Assembly: GCF_018798885.1 (NCBI RefSeq)
Contig: NZ_CP076361.1
Coordinates: 558,001 to 622,000 of the forward strand
Origin: Gemmobacter fulvus
GTDB lineage: Bacteria > Pseudomonadota > Alphaproteobacteria > Rhodobacterales > Rhodobacteraceae
Direction: 5' to 3'
Length of the DNA stretch: 64,000 nt
The notes under the pieces were generated by a model that did no database searches, was not told the origin of the DNA, and saw nothing but the letters and a program-made list of their open reading frames with translations. The translations under genes and the position numbers were made by a program. Within the stretch, counting starts at the first letter, position 1; every line of letters starts with the position of its first letter. Of the stretch, positions 51,037 to 60,435 are shown piece after piece.

Positions 51037-52635
51037 ATGCTTGACAACCGCCCCACCCTCCCGCCCGAAATCGCCCGCCGCCGGACCTTCGCGATCATCG
51101 CGCACCCGGACGCCGGCAAAACGACGCTGACCGAAAAGTTCCTGCTGTTCGGCGGGGCGATCCAGATGGCCGGGCAGGTGCGCGCCAAGGGCGAAGCGCG
51201 GCGCACCCGCTCCGACTTCATCAAGATGGAGCAGGAGCGCGGGATCTCGGTCTCGGCCAGCGCCATGTCCTTCGATTTCCGCGAATACCGCTTCAATCTG
51301 GTGGATACGCCCGGCCACTCGGATTTCTCCGAGGATACCTACCGCACGCTGACGGCTGTGGATGCGGCGGTGATGGTGATCGACGGGGCGAAGGGCGTGG
51401 AAAGCCAGACCCGCAAACTGTTCGAGGTCTGCCGCCTGCGCGATCTGCCGATCCTGACCTTCTGCAACAAGATGGACCGCGAGGCCCGTGACACCTTTGA
51501 AATCATTGACGAGATTCAGGAAAACCTCGCCATTGACGTGTCGCCCGCAAGCTGGCCCATCGGATCGGGGCGCGAGTTTCTGGGCTGCTATGACATTCTG
51601 AACGACCGGCTGGAGCTGATGGACCGCGCCGACCGCAACCGCGTGGCCGAAACCATCCAGATCAACGGGCTGGACGATCCCAAACTGGCTGAACATGTGC
51701 CCGCCGCGATGCTGGCAAAGCTGCGCGAAGAGCTGGAGATGGCGCGCGAGCTGCTGCCCGCCTTTGACCGCGCGGCGCTGCTCAACGGTTCGATGACACC
51801 GATCTGGTTCGGCTCGGCCATCAACTCTTTCGGGGTGAAAGAGCTGATGGACGGCATCGGCAAATTCGGCCCCGAACCGCAGCCGCAGCCCACCGCCAGC
51901 CGCAAGGTGGCCCCCGAAGAATCCGCCGTGACCGGCGTGGTGTTCAAGGTTCAGGCCAATATGGACCCGAAGCACCGCGACCGCGTGGCCTTTGTGCGCC
52001 TCGCCTCGGGGCATTTTGAACGCGGCATGAAACTGACCCATGTGCGCACCAAAAAGCCGATGGCGATTGCCAACCCGGTGATGTTTCTGGCCGCCGACCG
52101 CGAACTGGCCGAAGAGGCCTGGGCCGGGGATATCATCGGCATTCCCAACCACGGGCAATTGCGCATCGGCGATGCGCTGACCGAGGGCGAGGCGCTGCGC
52201 TTTACCGGCATCCCGTCCTTTGCGCCGGAACTGCTGCAAGGCGTGCGGGCGGGCGATCCGATGAAGGCCAAACATCTGGAAAAGGCGCTGATGCAATTCG
52301 CCGAAGAAGGTGCGGCCAAGGTGTTCAAACCGATGATCGGCTCCGGCTTCATCGTGGGCGTGGTGGGCGCACTGCAATTCGAGGTGCTGGCCAGCCGGAT
52401 CGAGCAGGAATACAGCCTGCCCGTGCGGTTCGAGCCGTCGCAATTCACCTCGGCGCGCTGGCTGACCGGGGCGAAGGCGGATGTGGAGAAATTCGTCAAC
52501 GTCAACAAGGGCCATGTCGCCTATGACAACGACGGCGATCTGGTCTACCTGACCCGCCTGCGCTGGGACATTGACCGGGTGGAACGCGATCACCCCGAGC
52601 TGAAACTGACCGCGACGAAAGAGATGATGGTGTAA
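51037..52635 (+). CDS. prfC: Peptide chain release factor 3
   Basis: The 532-residue translational GTPase recycles RF1/RF2 from the ribosome. The GTPase motifs are AHPDAGKTTLTE (G1), ERGISVSAS (switch I region), DTPGHSDFSEDTYR (G3) and FCNKMDRE (G4). The rest (GVVFKVQANMDPKHRDRVAFVR, FKPMIGSGFIVGVVGALQFEV) is specific to RF3 versus EF-G. Length is standard. Confidence 0.96.
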   Translation: MLDNRPTLPPEIARRRTFAIIAHPDAGKTTLTEKFLLFGGAIQMAGQVRAKGEARRTRSDFIKMEQERGISVSASAMSFDFREYRFNLVDTPGHSDFSEDTYRTLTAVDAAVMVIDGAKGVESQTRKLFEVCRLRDLPILTFCNKMDREARDTFEIIDEIQENLAIDVSPASWPIGSGREFLGCYDILNDRLELMDRADRNRVAETIQINGLDDPKLAEHVPAAMLAKLREELEMARELLPAFDRAALLNGSMTPIWFGSAINSFGVKELMDGIGKFGPEPQPQPTASRKVAPEESAVTGVVFKVQANMDPKHRDRVAFVRLASGHFERGMKLTHVRTKKPMAIANPVMFLAADRELAEEAWAGDIIGIPNHGQLRIGDALTEGEALRFTGIPSFAPELLQGVRAGDPMKAKHLEKALMQFAEEGAAKVFKPMIGSGFIVGVVGALQFEVLASRIEQEYSLPVRFEPSQFTSARWLTGAKADVEKFVNVNKGHVAYDNDGDLVYLTRLRWDIDRVERDHPELKLTATKEMMV

Positions 52636-52643
52636 GCACGACA

Positions 52644-52680
52644 GGGGCAGCACAGCTTGCGCACCGCCAGCTGCTGCCCC
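52644..52680. terminator. Possible terminator stem-loop after prfC
   Basis: GGGGCAGC (52644-52651) and GCTGCCCC (52673-52680) form an 8-base stem with a long GC-rich loop, starting eight bases after the prfC stop. There is no T run, so it may be a weak or Rho-assisted terminator. The rest of the 226-base gap to the glycosyltransferase gene shows nothing else I can support. Confidence 0.4.
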
Positions 52681-52861
52681 CAGCCGTCACTAAATCCGCA
52701 CAGGAAAACCGCGCCGTCTTTGAAACCGCGCGCGCAAAGTCGCATTTTCAGCCTGTCAAGCCTAGCACAAAGCGGGCAAGGCGCATAGGTCTTGCCCCTG
52801 TTGGCGGATCCGGGTGACAGTGGCCGCAGAGTGTTGGAGCCCGCAGAGCGTTGGAGGAAGC

Positions 52862-53872
52862 ATGACGGCACCGCGCGCCTTTCTGGTTGGCACGGCAAAG
52901 AACGAAGGGCCGTTCATTCTGGAATGGGTGGCGCATCACCTTGAGGTGGGCTTCACCGATATTGTCATCTATCAGAACGATTCCGACGATCTGACCCATG
53001 AAATCCTGTCGCTGTTGCAGGCGATGGGGGTGATCCAGTATTTCGTGAACCATGCCGGGCGCGGTGGCCATCAGGTGCGCGCCTATGCCCGTGCCGGGGC
53101 CCTGCCCGAATACAAGGCCGCCGCTTGGGCGATGGCGTTGGATCTGGATGAGTTTCTGGTGGTCAAGACCGGCGATGGCCGTCTGGCGGATTTCGTCGCC
53201 GCCGCCCCCGAAAGCGATCTGATGCAGGTCAACTGGCGGCTGTTCGGATCCTCGGGCAAGCGGCTGCAAAGCTTTCGCATGCAGACAGAGCGTTTCACCA
53301 TGGCCGACTATCTGATGGAGGATAACGAAAGCTTCAACGCCTATAAATGCCTGTTCCGTCCGGCCCATTATGTGCGCCCGGGCATCCACCGCCCGCAACT
53401 GCCCAAGGGATCGACCTTCACGCCGCGCGTGACCAATGGCTCTGGCCTGCTGCCAGAGCAATACAAGGTAAAGAATTACAACTCCACCGATCCGGGTGGG
53501 CAGCGGCTGGCGCAGATCAACCATTACATCGTGCGCGATCTGGACACGTTTCTGGTCAAAACACGGCGCGGTTCGGCGCATCAGGACGACCGCGAGGTCG
53601 GGCTGAAATACTGGGCGCTGCGCAACCGCAACTTTGTGCGCGATGACAGCATGCAGCCCTGGCTGCCCCGCATGTTCGACCGGATCCGCGCGCTGGACGC
53701 GGCCTCCAAGGGCAAGCTGATGCGGCTCAGACGGCAGAGCATCGGGTTGCACAAGGAAAAGTTCGTGATTCTGATGGAAGACGCCGAAGCCCGGCTTTTG
53801 CGCCGCGATTGCCTGAAATTCGAGGGAAATGTGCCGCTTGTCGGCAGTTACAAGGATTACCTTGATCCCTGA
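52862..53872 (+). CDS. Glycosyltransferase family 2-like protein (Glyco_tranf_2_4)
   Basis: The 336-residue protein starts AFLVGTAKNEGPFILEWVAHH and has IVIYQNDSDD and WAMALDLDEFLVV, the last containing the DxD-type metal and sugar-nucleotide site. This is the Glyco_tranf_2_4 (DUF616-related) group seen often in Rhodobacterales. The target could be surface polysaccharide, but no linked glycan genes are nearby. GGAGGAAGC before the ATG at 52862 fixes the start. The C-terminal part is rich in Arg and Lys. Confidence 0.83.
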   Translation: MTAPRAFLVGTAKNEGPFILEWVAHHLEVGFTDIVIYQNDSDDLTHEILSLLQAMGVIQYFVNHAGRGGHQVRAYARAGALPEYKAAAWAMALDLDEFLVVKTGDGRLADFVAAAPESDLMQVNWRLFGSSGKRLQSFRMQTERFTMADYLMEDNESFNAYKCLFRPAHYVRPGIHRPQLPKGSTFTPRVTNGSGLLPEQYKVKNYNSTDPGGQRLAQINHYIVRDLDTFLVKTRRGSAHQDDREVGLKYWALRNRNFVRDDSMQPWLPRMFDRIRALDAASKGKLMRLRRQSIGLHKEKFVILMEDAEARLLRRDCLKFEGNVPLVGSYKDYLDP

Positions 53873-54009
53873 CGCCGGGCGCTTGCTTGACTCGCGGCCA
53901 TATTTCGGGTAACCGGCAACAGGCTGATACAGCCATGATGCCGGGGCGCCCGGACAACTTGCGTCCCTTCTTATCTCCTGCGGGCCGATCCCGCTGTGAC
54001 AGGACGTAA

Positions 54010-55647
54010 ATGACCAAGTTCTCCGACCTCGCGCTGGACCCGCGCGTATTGCAAGCCGTAGCGGAAGCCGGCTATGAAACTCCGACCCCCATTCAGGCGC
54101 AGGCGATCCCTCATGCCTTGCAGGGCCGCGATGTGCTGGGTATTGCCCAGACCGGCACCGGCAAGACAGCGAGCTTCACGCTGCCGATGATCACCCTGCT
54201 CGGGCAGGGCCGAGCCAAGGCGCGGATGCCGCGCAGCCTCGTGCTGGCCCCCACCCGCGAACTGGCAGCACAGGTGGCCGAAAACTTCGACACCTATGCC
54301 AAACACACCAAACTGACCAAGGCGCTGCTGATCGGCGGCGTGGCGTTTGGTGAACAGGACAAGCTGATCGACCGTGGCGTCGATGTGCTGATCGCGACCC
54401 CGGGCCGCCTGCTCGACCATCACGAACGCGGCAAGCTGTTGCTGACCGGCGTGCAGATCATGGTGGTGGACGAGGCAGACCGGATGCTCGACATGGGGTT
54501 CATCCCCGACATCGAACGCATCTTCAGCCTGACGCCGTTCACCCGGCAGACCTTCTTCTTCTCGGCCACCATGGCGCCCGAGATCGAGCGGATCACCAAT
54601 ACCTTCCTGTCGAACCCGGTGAAGATCGAAGTGGCGCGCCAGTCGACCACCTCGGAAACCATCGAACAGCAGCTGATCCAGATCACGCCCTCGCGCAAGG
54701 ATCGCAGCTTTGCCGACAAGCGCGCCGTGCTGCGCGCGCTGATCAAGCAGGAAGGCGAAGCCTGCACCAACGCCATCATCTTCTGCAACCGCAAGATGGA
54801 TGTCGATGTGGTGTCCAAGTCGTTGAAAGCGCATGGTTTCAACGCCTCGCCGATCCATGGCGATCTGGATCAATCGGTCCGCACCAAGACGCTGGATGGC
54901 TTCCGCGATGGCTCGGTTCACCTGCTGGTGGCTTCGGATGTCGCGGCGCGTGGCCTTGATATTCCGGCGGTCAGCCATGTCTTCAACTTCGATGTGCCCT
55001 CGCATCCCGAAGATTACGTGCACCGCATCGGTCGCACCGGCCGGGCCGGGCGCAAGGGCAAGGCCTATACCATCGCCACGCCCTTTGATGACAAATATCT
55101 GGCGAATATCGAAGCGCTGGTGAAACAGCCGATCCCGCGCGGTGTGCTGCCCGAAGGCTTCACCCTGCCGGAACCGGGTGCCAAACCCGAGCGCCCCGAG
55201 CGCAAGGACGAGCGCGGGCCGAAAAACAGCCGCTCCAGATCCGGTCGCGATGATCGCAAACCGAAGGAAGAGCCGCAGGCCGCAACCGCCCCCGTCGCCG
55301 TTGCCGCAGCCCCGGCCCCCCGCAAGGAAGAGCCGCGCCGCGACGATCGGAAAGACGACCGCCGCGAGGACCGCAAGGATGACCGCCGTGACGAGCGTCG
55401 CGACTCGCCGCGCCCTGCCCCGCATGGCGCTGTGGCGCATCACGGCACCGGCCATCACGGCCATCACCACGCCGCCCCCTCGGGCGAGCGCCGCGATTAC
55501 CGCAACCGGAACGACCGCGATGACCGTGTGGTGGGCATGGGCGACCATGTGCCCGACTTCATCCTGCGCAGCTTCAAACTGCGCGAGTCAACCCCGGATG
55601 ATCTTGAGGTCTCGGCCCCCGAGGCCGAACGCGCCGACGCAGAATAA
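54010..55647 (+). CDS. DEAD-box RNA helicase, RhlE-like
   Basis: The 545-residue ATP-dependent RNA helicase has the Q motif (PTPIQAQAIP), motif I AQTGTGKT, motif II DEAD (VVDEADRMLDMGF), motif III SAT, and motif VI HRIGRTGRAGR. After residue about 395 there is a long low-complexity tail rich in Arg/Asp (RRDDRKDDRRED, DDRRDERRD) plus a His run (HHGTGHHGHHH), probably for RNA binding. This tail is typical of RhlE. Two hairpins follow the stop codon at 55645. Confidence 0.92.
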   Translation: MTKFSDLALDPRVLQAVAEAGYETPTPIQAQAIPHALQGRDVLGIAQTGTGKTASFTLPMITLLGQGRAKARMPRSLVLAPTRELAAQVAENFDTYAKHTKLTKALLIGGVAFGEQDKLIDRGVDVLIATPGRLLDHHERGKLLLTGVQIMVVDEADRMLDMGFIPDIERIFSLTPFTRQTFFFSATMAPEIERITNTFLSNPVKIEVARQSTTSETIEQQLIQITPSRKDRSFADKRAVLRALIKQEGEACTNAIIFCNRKMDVDVVSKSLKAHGFNASPIHGDLDQSVRTKTLDGFRDGSVHLLVASDVAARGLDIPAVSHVFNFDVPSHPEDYVHRIGRTGRAGRKGKAYTIATPFDDKYLANIEALVKQPIPRGVLPEGFTLPEPGAKPERPERKDERGPKNSRSRSGRDDRKPKEEPQAATAPVAVAAAPAPRKEEPRRDDRKDDRREDRKDDRRDERRDSPRPAPHGAVAHHGTGHHGHHHAAPSGERRDYRNRNDRDDRVVGMGDHVPDFILRSFKLRESTPDDLEVSAPEAERADAE

Positions 55648-55674
55648 AAAGAGGCGCCTTCGGGCGCCTTTTTT
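55646..55674 (+). terminator. Intrinsic terminator after the helicase gene
   Basis: AGGCGCC (55652-55658), loop TTCG and GGCGCCT (55663-55669) form a stable hairpin followed by a T run to 55674. It starts just after the helicase stop. Confidence 0.92.
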
Positions 55675-55704
55675 CATGCCCGCCCTGCCGGGCCTCCCCC
55701 ATGC

Positions 55705-55730
55705 AAAAGGGCGCCCGCAGGCGCCCTTTT
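55705..55730 (-). terminator. Second intrinsic terminator, facing rnj
   Basis: AAAAGGGCGCC (55705-55715), loop CGCA and GGCGCCCTTTT (55720-55730) form a perfect 11-base stem. On the minus strand it follows the rnj stop and ends in T4, so it likely ends the nuo-birA-coaX-rnj transcript; it could also stop read-through from the helicase side. Confidence 0.88.
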
Positions 55731-55757
55731 CTATTGGAAGTCGGGCGATGGTGCGCC

Positions 55758-57434
55758 TCAGCCTTCGGTCAGGCGGCTGACCACCACGGTGACTTCGGGT
55801 TTCTTGCCGATTTCTTCGACGCCGACCTGCCGCACGATCCGGCGGATCGCCTCTTCCAGCTTGTCATCATCGCGCAGCACCTTGGCCGGGGCGGTGCCCA
55901 GGAACTCGGTCACTTCGGTTTCCATCATCTCGGCCAGACCCGAGCCGCGCTTGCCCACTTCGGGCAGGCCCATCAGTTCCACCCAGGCATCGCCCAGCGG
56001 TTCGTCCTGTTCATCCAGGATCACCGTGACCAGCGTATGCCCGTTCAGCGCCATACGGATCCGGTCGCGCACCACGCCATCCCGCGCGCCGATCAGCACC
56101 GAGCCATCCAGATAGATCCGCCCGGTTTCGATGAACTCCGCCACTTCCGGCGCGCCGCCGGTCAGATCCATCATCATGCCATTGGTGGCAATCTCGGCGG
56201 CAATGCCGCGCAGCGTGGCCAGACGCGCATGTTCGCGCAGATGGCGGTGTTCGCCATGCATCGGGATCAGCATCGCCGGTTTCAGGATCTCGTGCACCGC
56301 TTCCAGATCGGGGCGGTTGGCATGGCCCGAGACGTGATAGCGGCCATTGGTGTCATCCACCACATCCACGCCCATTTCCGAGAAGCTGTTCATGATGCGC
56401 AGCACATCGCGTTCATTGCCCGGAATGATCTTGGACGAGAACAGGAACAGATCGCCCTCTTTCAGCTCCAGCCCCAGATAGCGCCCGCGCGACAGTTGCG
56501 CAGTGGCCGCGCGGCGTTCCCCCTGTGATCCGGTGACGATCAGCATCAGATTGCCGCGCGGCACTTCCAGCGCCGCCTCGGACGGGATGGTCGGCGGCAT
56601 GCCGGTCAGAACGCCGGTTTCCGTCGCCACCTTCACCATGCGCTGCATCGCGCGGCCCAGCAGACAGACCGAGCGCCCCGCCGCCCGGCCCGCTTCAGCC
56701 AGGGTCTTCAGACGCGCCACGTTGGAGGCAAAGGTGGTTGCCACCACCATGCCGCCCGCATTGGCGATCAGCCCATGCAGCGGATCGGCCAGCGTCGATT
56801 CCGACCGGCCCGCATGCAGCGAGAACACATTGGTGCTGTCGCACATCAGCGCTTTCACCGGACGTTCCGCCGCAATCTCGCGGAACAGCGCCGGGTTCCA
56901 GCCCTCGCCCACGATCGGGGTTTCATCCAGCTTGAAATCGCCGCTGTGCACGATCCGCCCCGCAGGCGTGTCAATGATCAGCGCCGAGCTTTCGGGAATC
57001 GAATGGGCCACCGGCACGAACTGCACCTGGAATGGTCCGGCTTCGACCACGGCGGGGCGGGCCTCCACGGTGTTGATCACATCCAGCGGCAGGCCGTATT
57101 CTTCGAACTTGAGCCGCCCGATGGCGGCGGTAAAGCGGCGGGCATAGACCTTTTTCTTCAGCTTGGGCCAAAGATGGCTCAGCGCGCCGATATGGTCCTC
57201 ATGTGCATGGGTGATGAAGATCGCCTCGATCCGGTCAAGGCGCGCCTCCAGCCAGGCAATATCGGCCATGATCAGATCGACACCCGGTGTCGTATCCATA
57301 TCGGGGAAGGTCACGCCCAGATCGACCACGATCAGGCGTTCGCGGTCTTCGGGACCATAGCCATAAACATAGCAGTTCATGCCGATTTCGCCGGCGCCGC
57401 CCAAGGGGAGGTAGATCAGGCGGTTGGTTTTCAT
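55758..57434 (-). CDS. rnj: Ribonuclease J
   Basis: The 558-residue metallo-beta-lactamase/beta-CASP nuclease has both endonuclease and 5' exonuclease activity in characterised members and works in mRNA decay and rRNA maturation. The zinc motif THAHEDHIG with His76, His78, Asp80 and His81, the SGD motif in VHSGDFKLDETP, and the later MHGEHRHLREH are present. The start at 57434 overlaps coaX by ATGA. RNase J is widespread in Rhodobacterales. Confidence 0.95.
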   Translation of the reverse strand: MKTNRLIYLPLGGAGEIGMNCYVYGYGPEDRERLIVVDLGVTFPDMDTTPGVDLIMADIAWLEARLDRIEAIFITHAHEDHIGALSHLWPKLKKKVYARRFTAAIGRLKFEEYGLPLDVINTVEARPAVVEAGPFQVQFVPVAHSIPESSALIIDTPAGRIVHSGDFKLDETPIVGEGWNPALFREIAAERPVKALMCDSTNVFSLHAGRSESTLADPLHGLIANAGGMVVATTFASNVARLKTLAEAGRAAGRSVCLLGRAMQRMVKVATETGVLTGMPPTIPSEAALEVPRGNLMLIVTGSQGERRAATAQLSRGRYLGLELKEGDLFLFSSKIIPGNERDVLRIMNSFSEMGVDVVDDTNGRYHVSGHANRPDLEAVHEILKPAMLIPMHGEHRHLREHARLATLRGIAAEIATNGMMMDLTGGAPEVAEFIETGRIYLDGSVLIGARDGVVRDRIRMALNGHTLVTVILDEQDEPLGDAWVELMGLPEVGKRGSGLAEMMETEVTEFLGTAPAKVLRDDDKLEEAIRRIVRQVGVEEIGKKPEVTVVVSRLTEG

Positions 57435-58210
57435 TGGGTTTCCAGTTCCTTGTTGTAACGGTGAATGAGGACGAGGCCATGCATGGTCAGATCGTCCTCC
57501 ACCGAATGAAATAGCTCGGTTCCCTGCTGGAACAGGGGGGCAAGCCCCCCGGTGGCAATGACCTTCATCGGGCGGTCGCGTTCCAGACGGATCTGGCGGA
57601 CGATGCCTTCAACGAGGCCGATATAGCCCCAATACACGCCAGCCTGCATACAGGCCACAGTATTCGTGCCGATGGCGGTCAGCGGGCGGGCAATGTCGAT
57701 ATGCGGCAGCGCCGCCGCCGCCATATGCAGCGCCTCGAGGCTGAGGTTGACGCCGGGCGCAATCACCCCGCCGATATAGGCGCCGTCAATGTCGACGACG
57801 TCAAAGGTGGTGGCGGTGCCGAAATCGACCACGATCAGATCACCGCCATGCCGGTCAAACCCGGCCACGGTGTTCACCAGCCGGTCCGGTCCGACCGTCG
57901 TGCCCTGATCGACACGCGGCGCCACGGGCAGCGCACATTCCGGCTTGCCCACCACCAGCGGTCTGCAATCGTAATAGCGGTTGCACAGCACGCGCAGATT
58001 GAACACGACCCGTGGCACGGTCGAGGAAATGATCGCCTCGGTGATCTGCGCGTCAATTCTGGTAAGCATCATCAGCGACGACAGCCAGACGAAATATTCA
58101 TCCGCCGTGCGTTTGTGATCCGACGCGATGCGCCAGGTCGCAATGAACCGATCCCCGTCCCAGATGGAAAACACGGTGTTGGTATTGCCGCAGTCGATGG
58201 CGAGCAGCAT
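57431..58210 (-). CDS. coaX: Type III pantothenate kinase
   Basis: The 259-residue enzyme phosphorylates pantothenate in the first step of CoA synthesis. Motifs LLAIDCGNTNTVFSIWDG (phosphate 1), VGPDRLVNTVAGFDRHG, IVVDFGTATTFDVVD and GAYIGGVIAPGVNLSLEAL are typical of CoaX. It is coupled to rnj by ATGA and lies 15 bases after birA. Confidence 0.95.
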   Translation of the reverse strand: MLLAIDCGNTNTVFSIWDGDRFIATWRIASDHKRTADEYFVWLSSLMMLTRIDAQITEAIISSTVPRVVFNLRVLCNRYYDCRPLVVGKPECALPVAPRVDQGTTVGPDRLVNTVAGFDRHGGDLIVVDFGTATTFDVVDIDGAYIGGVIAPGVNLSLEALHMAAAALPHIDIARPLTAIGTNTVACMQAGVYWGYIGLVEGIVRQIRLERDRPMKVIATGGLAPLFQQGTELFHSVEDDLTMHGLVLIHRYNKELETQ

Positions 58211-58225
58211 GGATGCCCCCTTCCC

Positions 58226-58978
58226 TCAGAAGAAAACCTCGGCGGCGGGGATCGCGACCCGCATACCGCTCATGTTCAGCACCAGCGCGCCGCTGGCGTC
58301 AATCGTCTCGAAAATGCCATCGCGGGTTGTGCTGCCGGTGCGGGCGCGGATCCGCTCGCCGATCCGGGCGGCGCGGGCCAGCCAAGCGGCGCGCAACGGT
58401 GCGAAGCCCGCCGTGGCAAAGGTGGCTTCCCACTGCGCAAAGGCCGGGGCGAGGTGTTCCAGAAAGCGTTCGGGCGTGATGCGCAGCCCGGTTTCCGACA
58501 GCAGGCTGACTGGCGTTACCGCCCCCGGCTCCACCGCCTCAGGCGGTGGCGCGCCGATCAGGTTGACGCCGATGCCGATCACCAGATGCGAGACCGCCGC
58601 CCCCTGCCCGACGCTTTCCAGCAGGATGCCCGCCAGCTTGCCACCATTCAGCAGCACGTCATTCGGCCATTTCAACGCAAAAGCCTGCGGCAGGCCGGTC
58701 AGGCTGACGCAGGTATCATGCAGGGCCAAGGCCGCAGCAAATGAGCGCAGCGCCACCTGATCGGGCGGGCCTGCGGGTTTCATCACCAGAGAGCCGTAAA
58801 AATTGCCCTGCGGGCTGGTCCAGGGGCGGCCCCGACGGCCACGCCCGGCAGTCTGCTCTGCGGCCAAGACCCAAGCCGGGCCGGTCAGGCCCGGCGCAAG
58901 CGTCGCCGCATAGGCATTGGTGCTGTCAACGCTGGCAAGGGCGTGGCGTGCCACGCCCTCGGGCCAGTTCGGGGTCAC
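58226..58978 (-). CDS. birA: Biotin--[acetyl-CoA-carboxylase] ligase, short form
   Basis: The 250-residue ligase attaches biotin to carboxylases. It has VDSTNAYAA, the catalytic loop AEQTAGRGRRGRPWTSPQGNFY (given in part), LKWPNDVLLNGGKLAGIL and VIGIGVNLI. The N-terminal DNA-binding domain of the E. coli type is absent, so this form does not repress bio genes. No ATG suits the start; I chose GTG at 58978 (V-T-P-N-WPEG), eight bases past the nuoN stop; TTG at 58996, overlapping nuoN, is possible. The upstream ATG at 59053 lies inside nuoN and is rejected. Confidence 0.88.
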   Translation of the reverse strand: MTPNWPEGVARHALASVDSTNAYAATLAPGLTGPAWVLAAEQTAGRGRRGRPWTSPQGNFYGSLVMKPAGPPDQVALRSFAAALALHDTCVSLTGLPQAFALKWPNDVLLNGGKLAGILLESVGQGAAVSHLVIGIGVNLIGAPPPEAVEPGAVTPVSLLSETGLRITPERFLEHLAPAFAQWEATFATAGFAPLRAAWLARAARIGERIRARTGSTTRDGIFETIDASGALVLNMSGMRVAIPAAEVFF

Positions 58979-58985
58979 GCCGGGC

Positions 58986-60425
58986 TTAGCGGACAAGGGC
59001 TTCCGCCGCGACAGCCGCGATCGGATCAATGCCGAACAGCTGCACCGCCGCACCGAACACCACGATCAGCACGGTGCCGACAAAGGCCAGCCATTGCACC
59101 GGGCTCATCCGGCTTTCCACGCCTTCGGATTCCTTGCCGAAGAACATGAAATAGACGATGCGCAGATAATAGAAGGCACCGATCACCGAGGCGACCGCCC
59201 CGGCCACAGCCAGCCAGGTCAGCCCGGCATCCACCGCCGCCGTCAGCACCGTCCATTTGGCGAAGAAGCCGATGAAGGGCGGCACGCCGGCAAGGCTGAA
59301 CATCAGTGCCAGCACGGCATAGGCTTTCATCGGCTCGCGCTTCGACAGCATGTGCAGGGCCGCAATATCCGACACGGGTTTGCCGTCCCGCTCCAGCGAC
59401 AGGATGAAGGCAAAGGTGCCGACGTTCATCGTGACATAGATCGCCAGATAGACCAGCATTGCCTGCACGCCCATCGCCGTCCCGGCAGCCAGACCCAGCA
59501 GTGCATAGCCCATATGCGCAATCGAGGAATAGGCCATCAGCCGTTTGATGTCGCGCTGACCGATCGCCGCAATCGCACCGAAGAACATCGACAGCAGCGA
59601 CAGCACGGCAATCACCTGCGTCCACTGGCTCGGCACGCTGCCAAAGGCATCATGCACCAGCCGCGCCAACAGCGCCATCGCTGCCACTTTCGGGGCGGTG
59701 GCAAAGAAGGCGGTGACCGGCGTGGGCGAGCCTTCATAGACATCCGGCGTCCACATATGGAACGGCACGGCCGAGACCTTGAACGCAAGGCCCGACAGCA
59801 TGAAGACAAGGCCGAACAGCAGGCCAACCGGCACACCATCGCCCAGCGTGGACAGGATGCCCGAGAACAGCGTAGTGCCTGCAAAGCCATAGGTCAGCGA
59901 TGCGCCATAGAGCAGCAGCCCCGAGGACAGCGCGCCGAGGACGAAGTATTTCAGGCCGGCTTCGGTCGATTTGGCGCTGTCGCGGCGGATCGAAGCCACG
60001 ACGTACAGTGCCAGCGATTGCAGCTCCAGCCCCATATACAGCGCCATCAGATCGCCGGCAGAGACCATCATCATCATGCCGATGACCGACAGCGCCACTA
60101 GGATCGGGTATTCAAACCGCGCCAGGGCGCGGCGCTGCATGTAATCCTCGCTCATCACCAGAACAGCGGCGGCGGACAGCAGGATAGTGACTTTGGCAAA
60201 GCGCGCAAAGGGATCATCGTTGAACATGCCGCCAAAGGCCGTGCGCGCACCCTCGCCGCTGACACCGATCCACAGCGCCAGTGCCACGAACATCGCGGCA
60301 GTGGCCCAGGTGATCAAGGTCGAGGTCTTGTCCTTGCCGGTATAGACCCCGAACAGCAGGGCCCCCATCGCATAGACCGCAAGGGCGACCTCGGGCAGGA
60401 CGATGTTGAAATCAGACGCGTTCAT
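58986..60425 (-). CDS. nuoN: NADH-quinone oxidoreductase subunit N
   Basis: The 479-residue antiporter-like subunit of complex I has 14 membrane segments, with a conserved Glu/Lys pattern including LEYMGLE ([16 protein letters not shown]), [23 protein letters not shown] and [22 protein letters not shown] precedes the ATG at 60425, and the frame upstream to 60509 is rejected. It ends the nuo series, with birA next; ten bases separate it from nuoM. Confidence 0.96.
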   Translation of the reverse strand: MNASDFNIVLPEVALAVYAMGALLFGVYTGKDKTSTLITWATAAMFVALALWIGVSGEGARTAFGGMFNDDPFARFAKVTILLSAAAVLVMSEDYMQRRALARFEYPILVALSVIGMMMMVSAGDLMALYMGLELQSLALYVVASIRRDSAKSTEAGLKYFVLGALSSGLLLYGASLTYGFAGTTLFSGILSTLGDGVPVGLLFGLVFMLSGLAFKVSAVPFHMWTPDVYEGSPTPVTAFFATAPKVAAMALLARLVHDAFGSVPSQWTQVIAVLSLLSMFFGAIAAIGQRDIKRLMAYSSIAHMGYALLGLAAGTAMGVQAMLVYLAIYVTMNVGTFAFILSLERDGKPVSDIAALHMLSKREPMKAYAVLALMFSLAGVPPFIGFFAKWTVLTAAVDAGLTWLAVAGAVASVIGAFYYLRIVYFMFFGKESEGVESRMSPVQWLAFVGTVLIVVFGAAVQLFGIDPIAAVAAEALVR

Positions 60426-60435
60426 CTCTCGGCCC

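Noticed and set aside
53884-53915. Possible sigma-70 promoter before the DEAD-box helicase (TTGACT with 17-base spacing)
   Set aside because: The matching -10 (GTAACC) is poor, so I did not list it.
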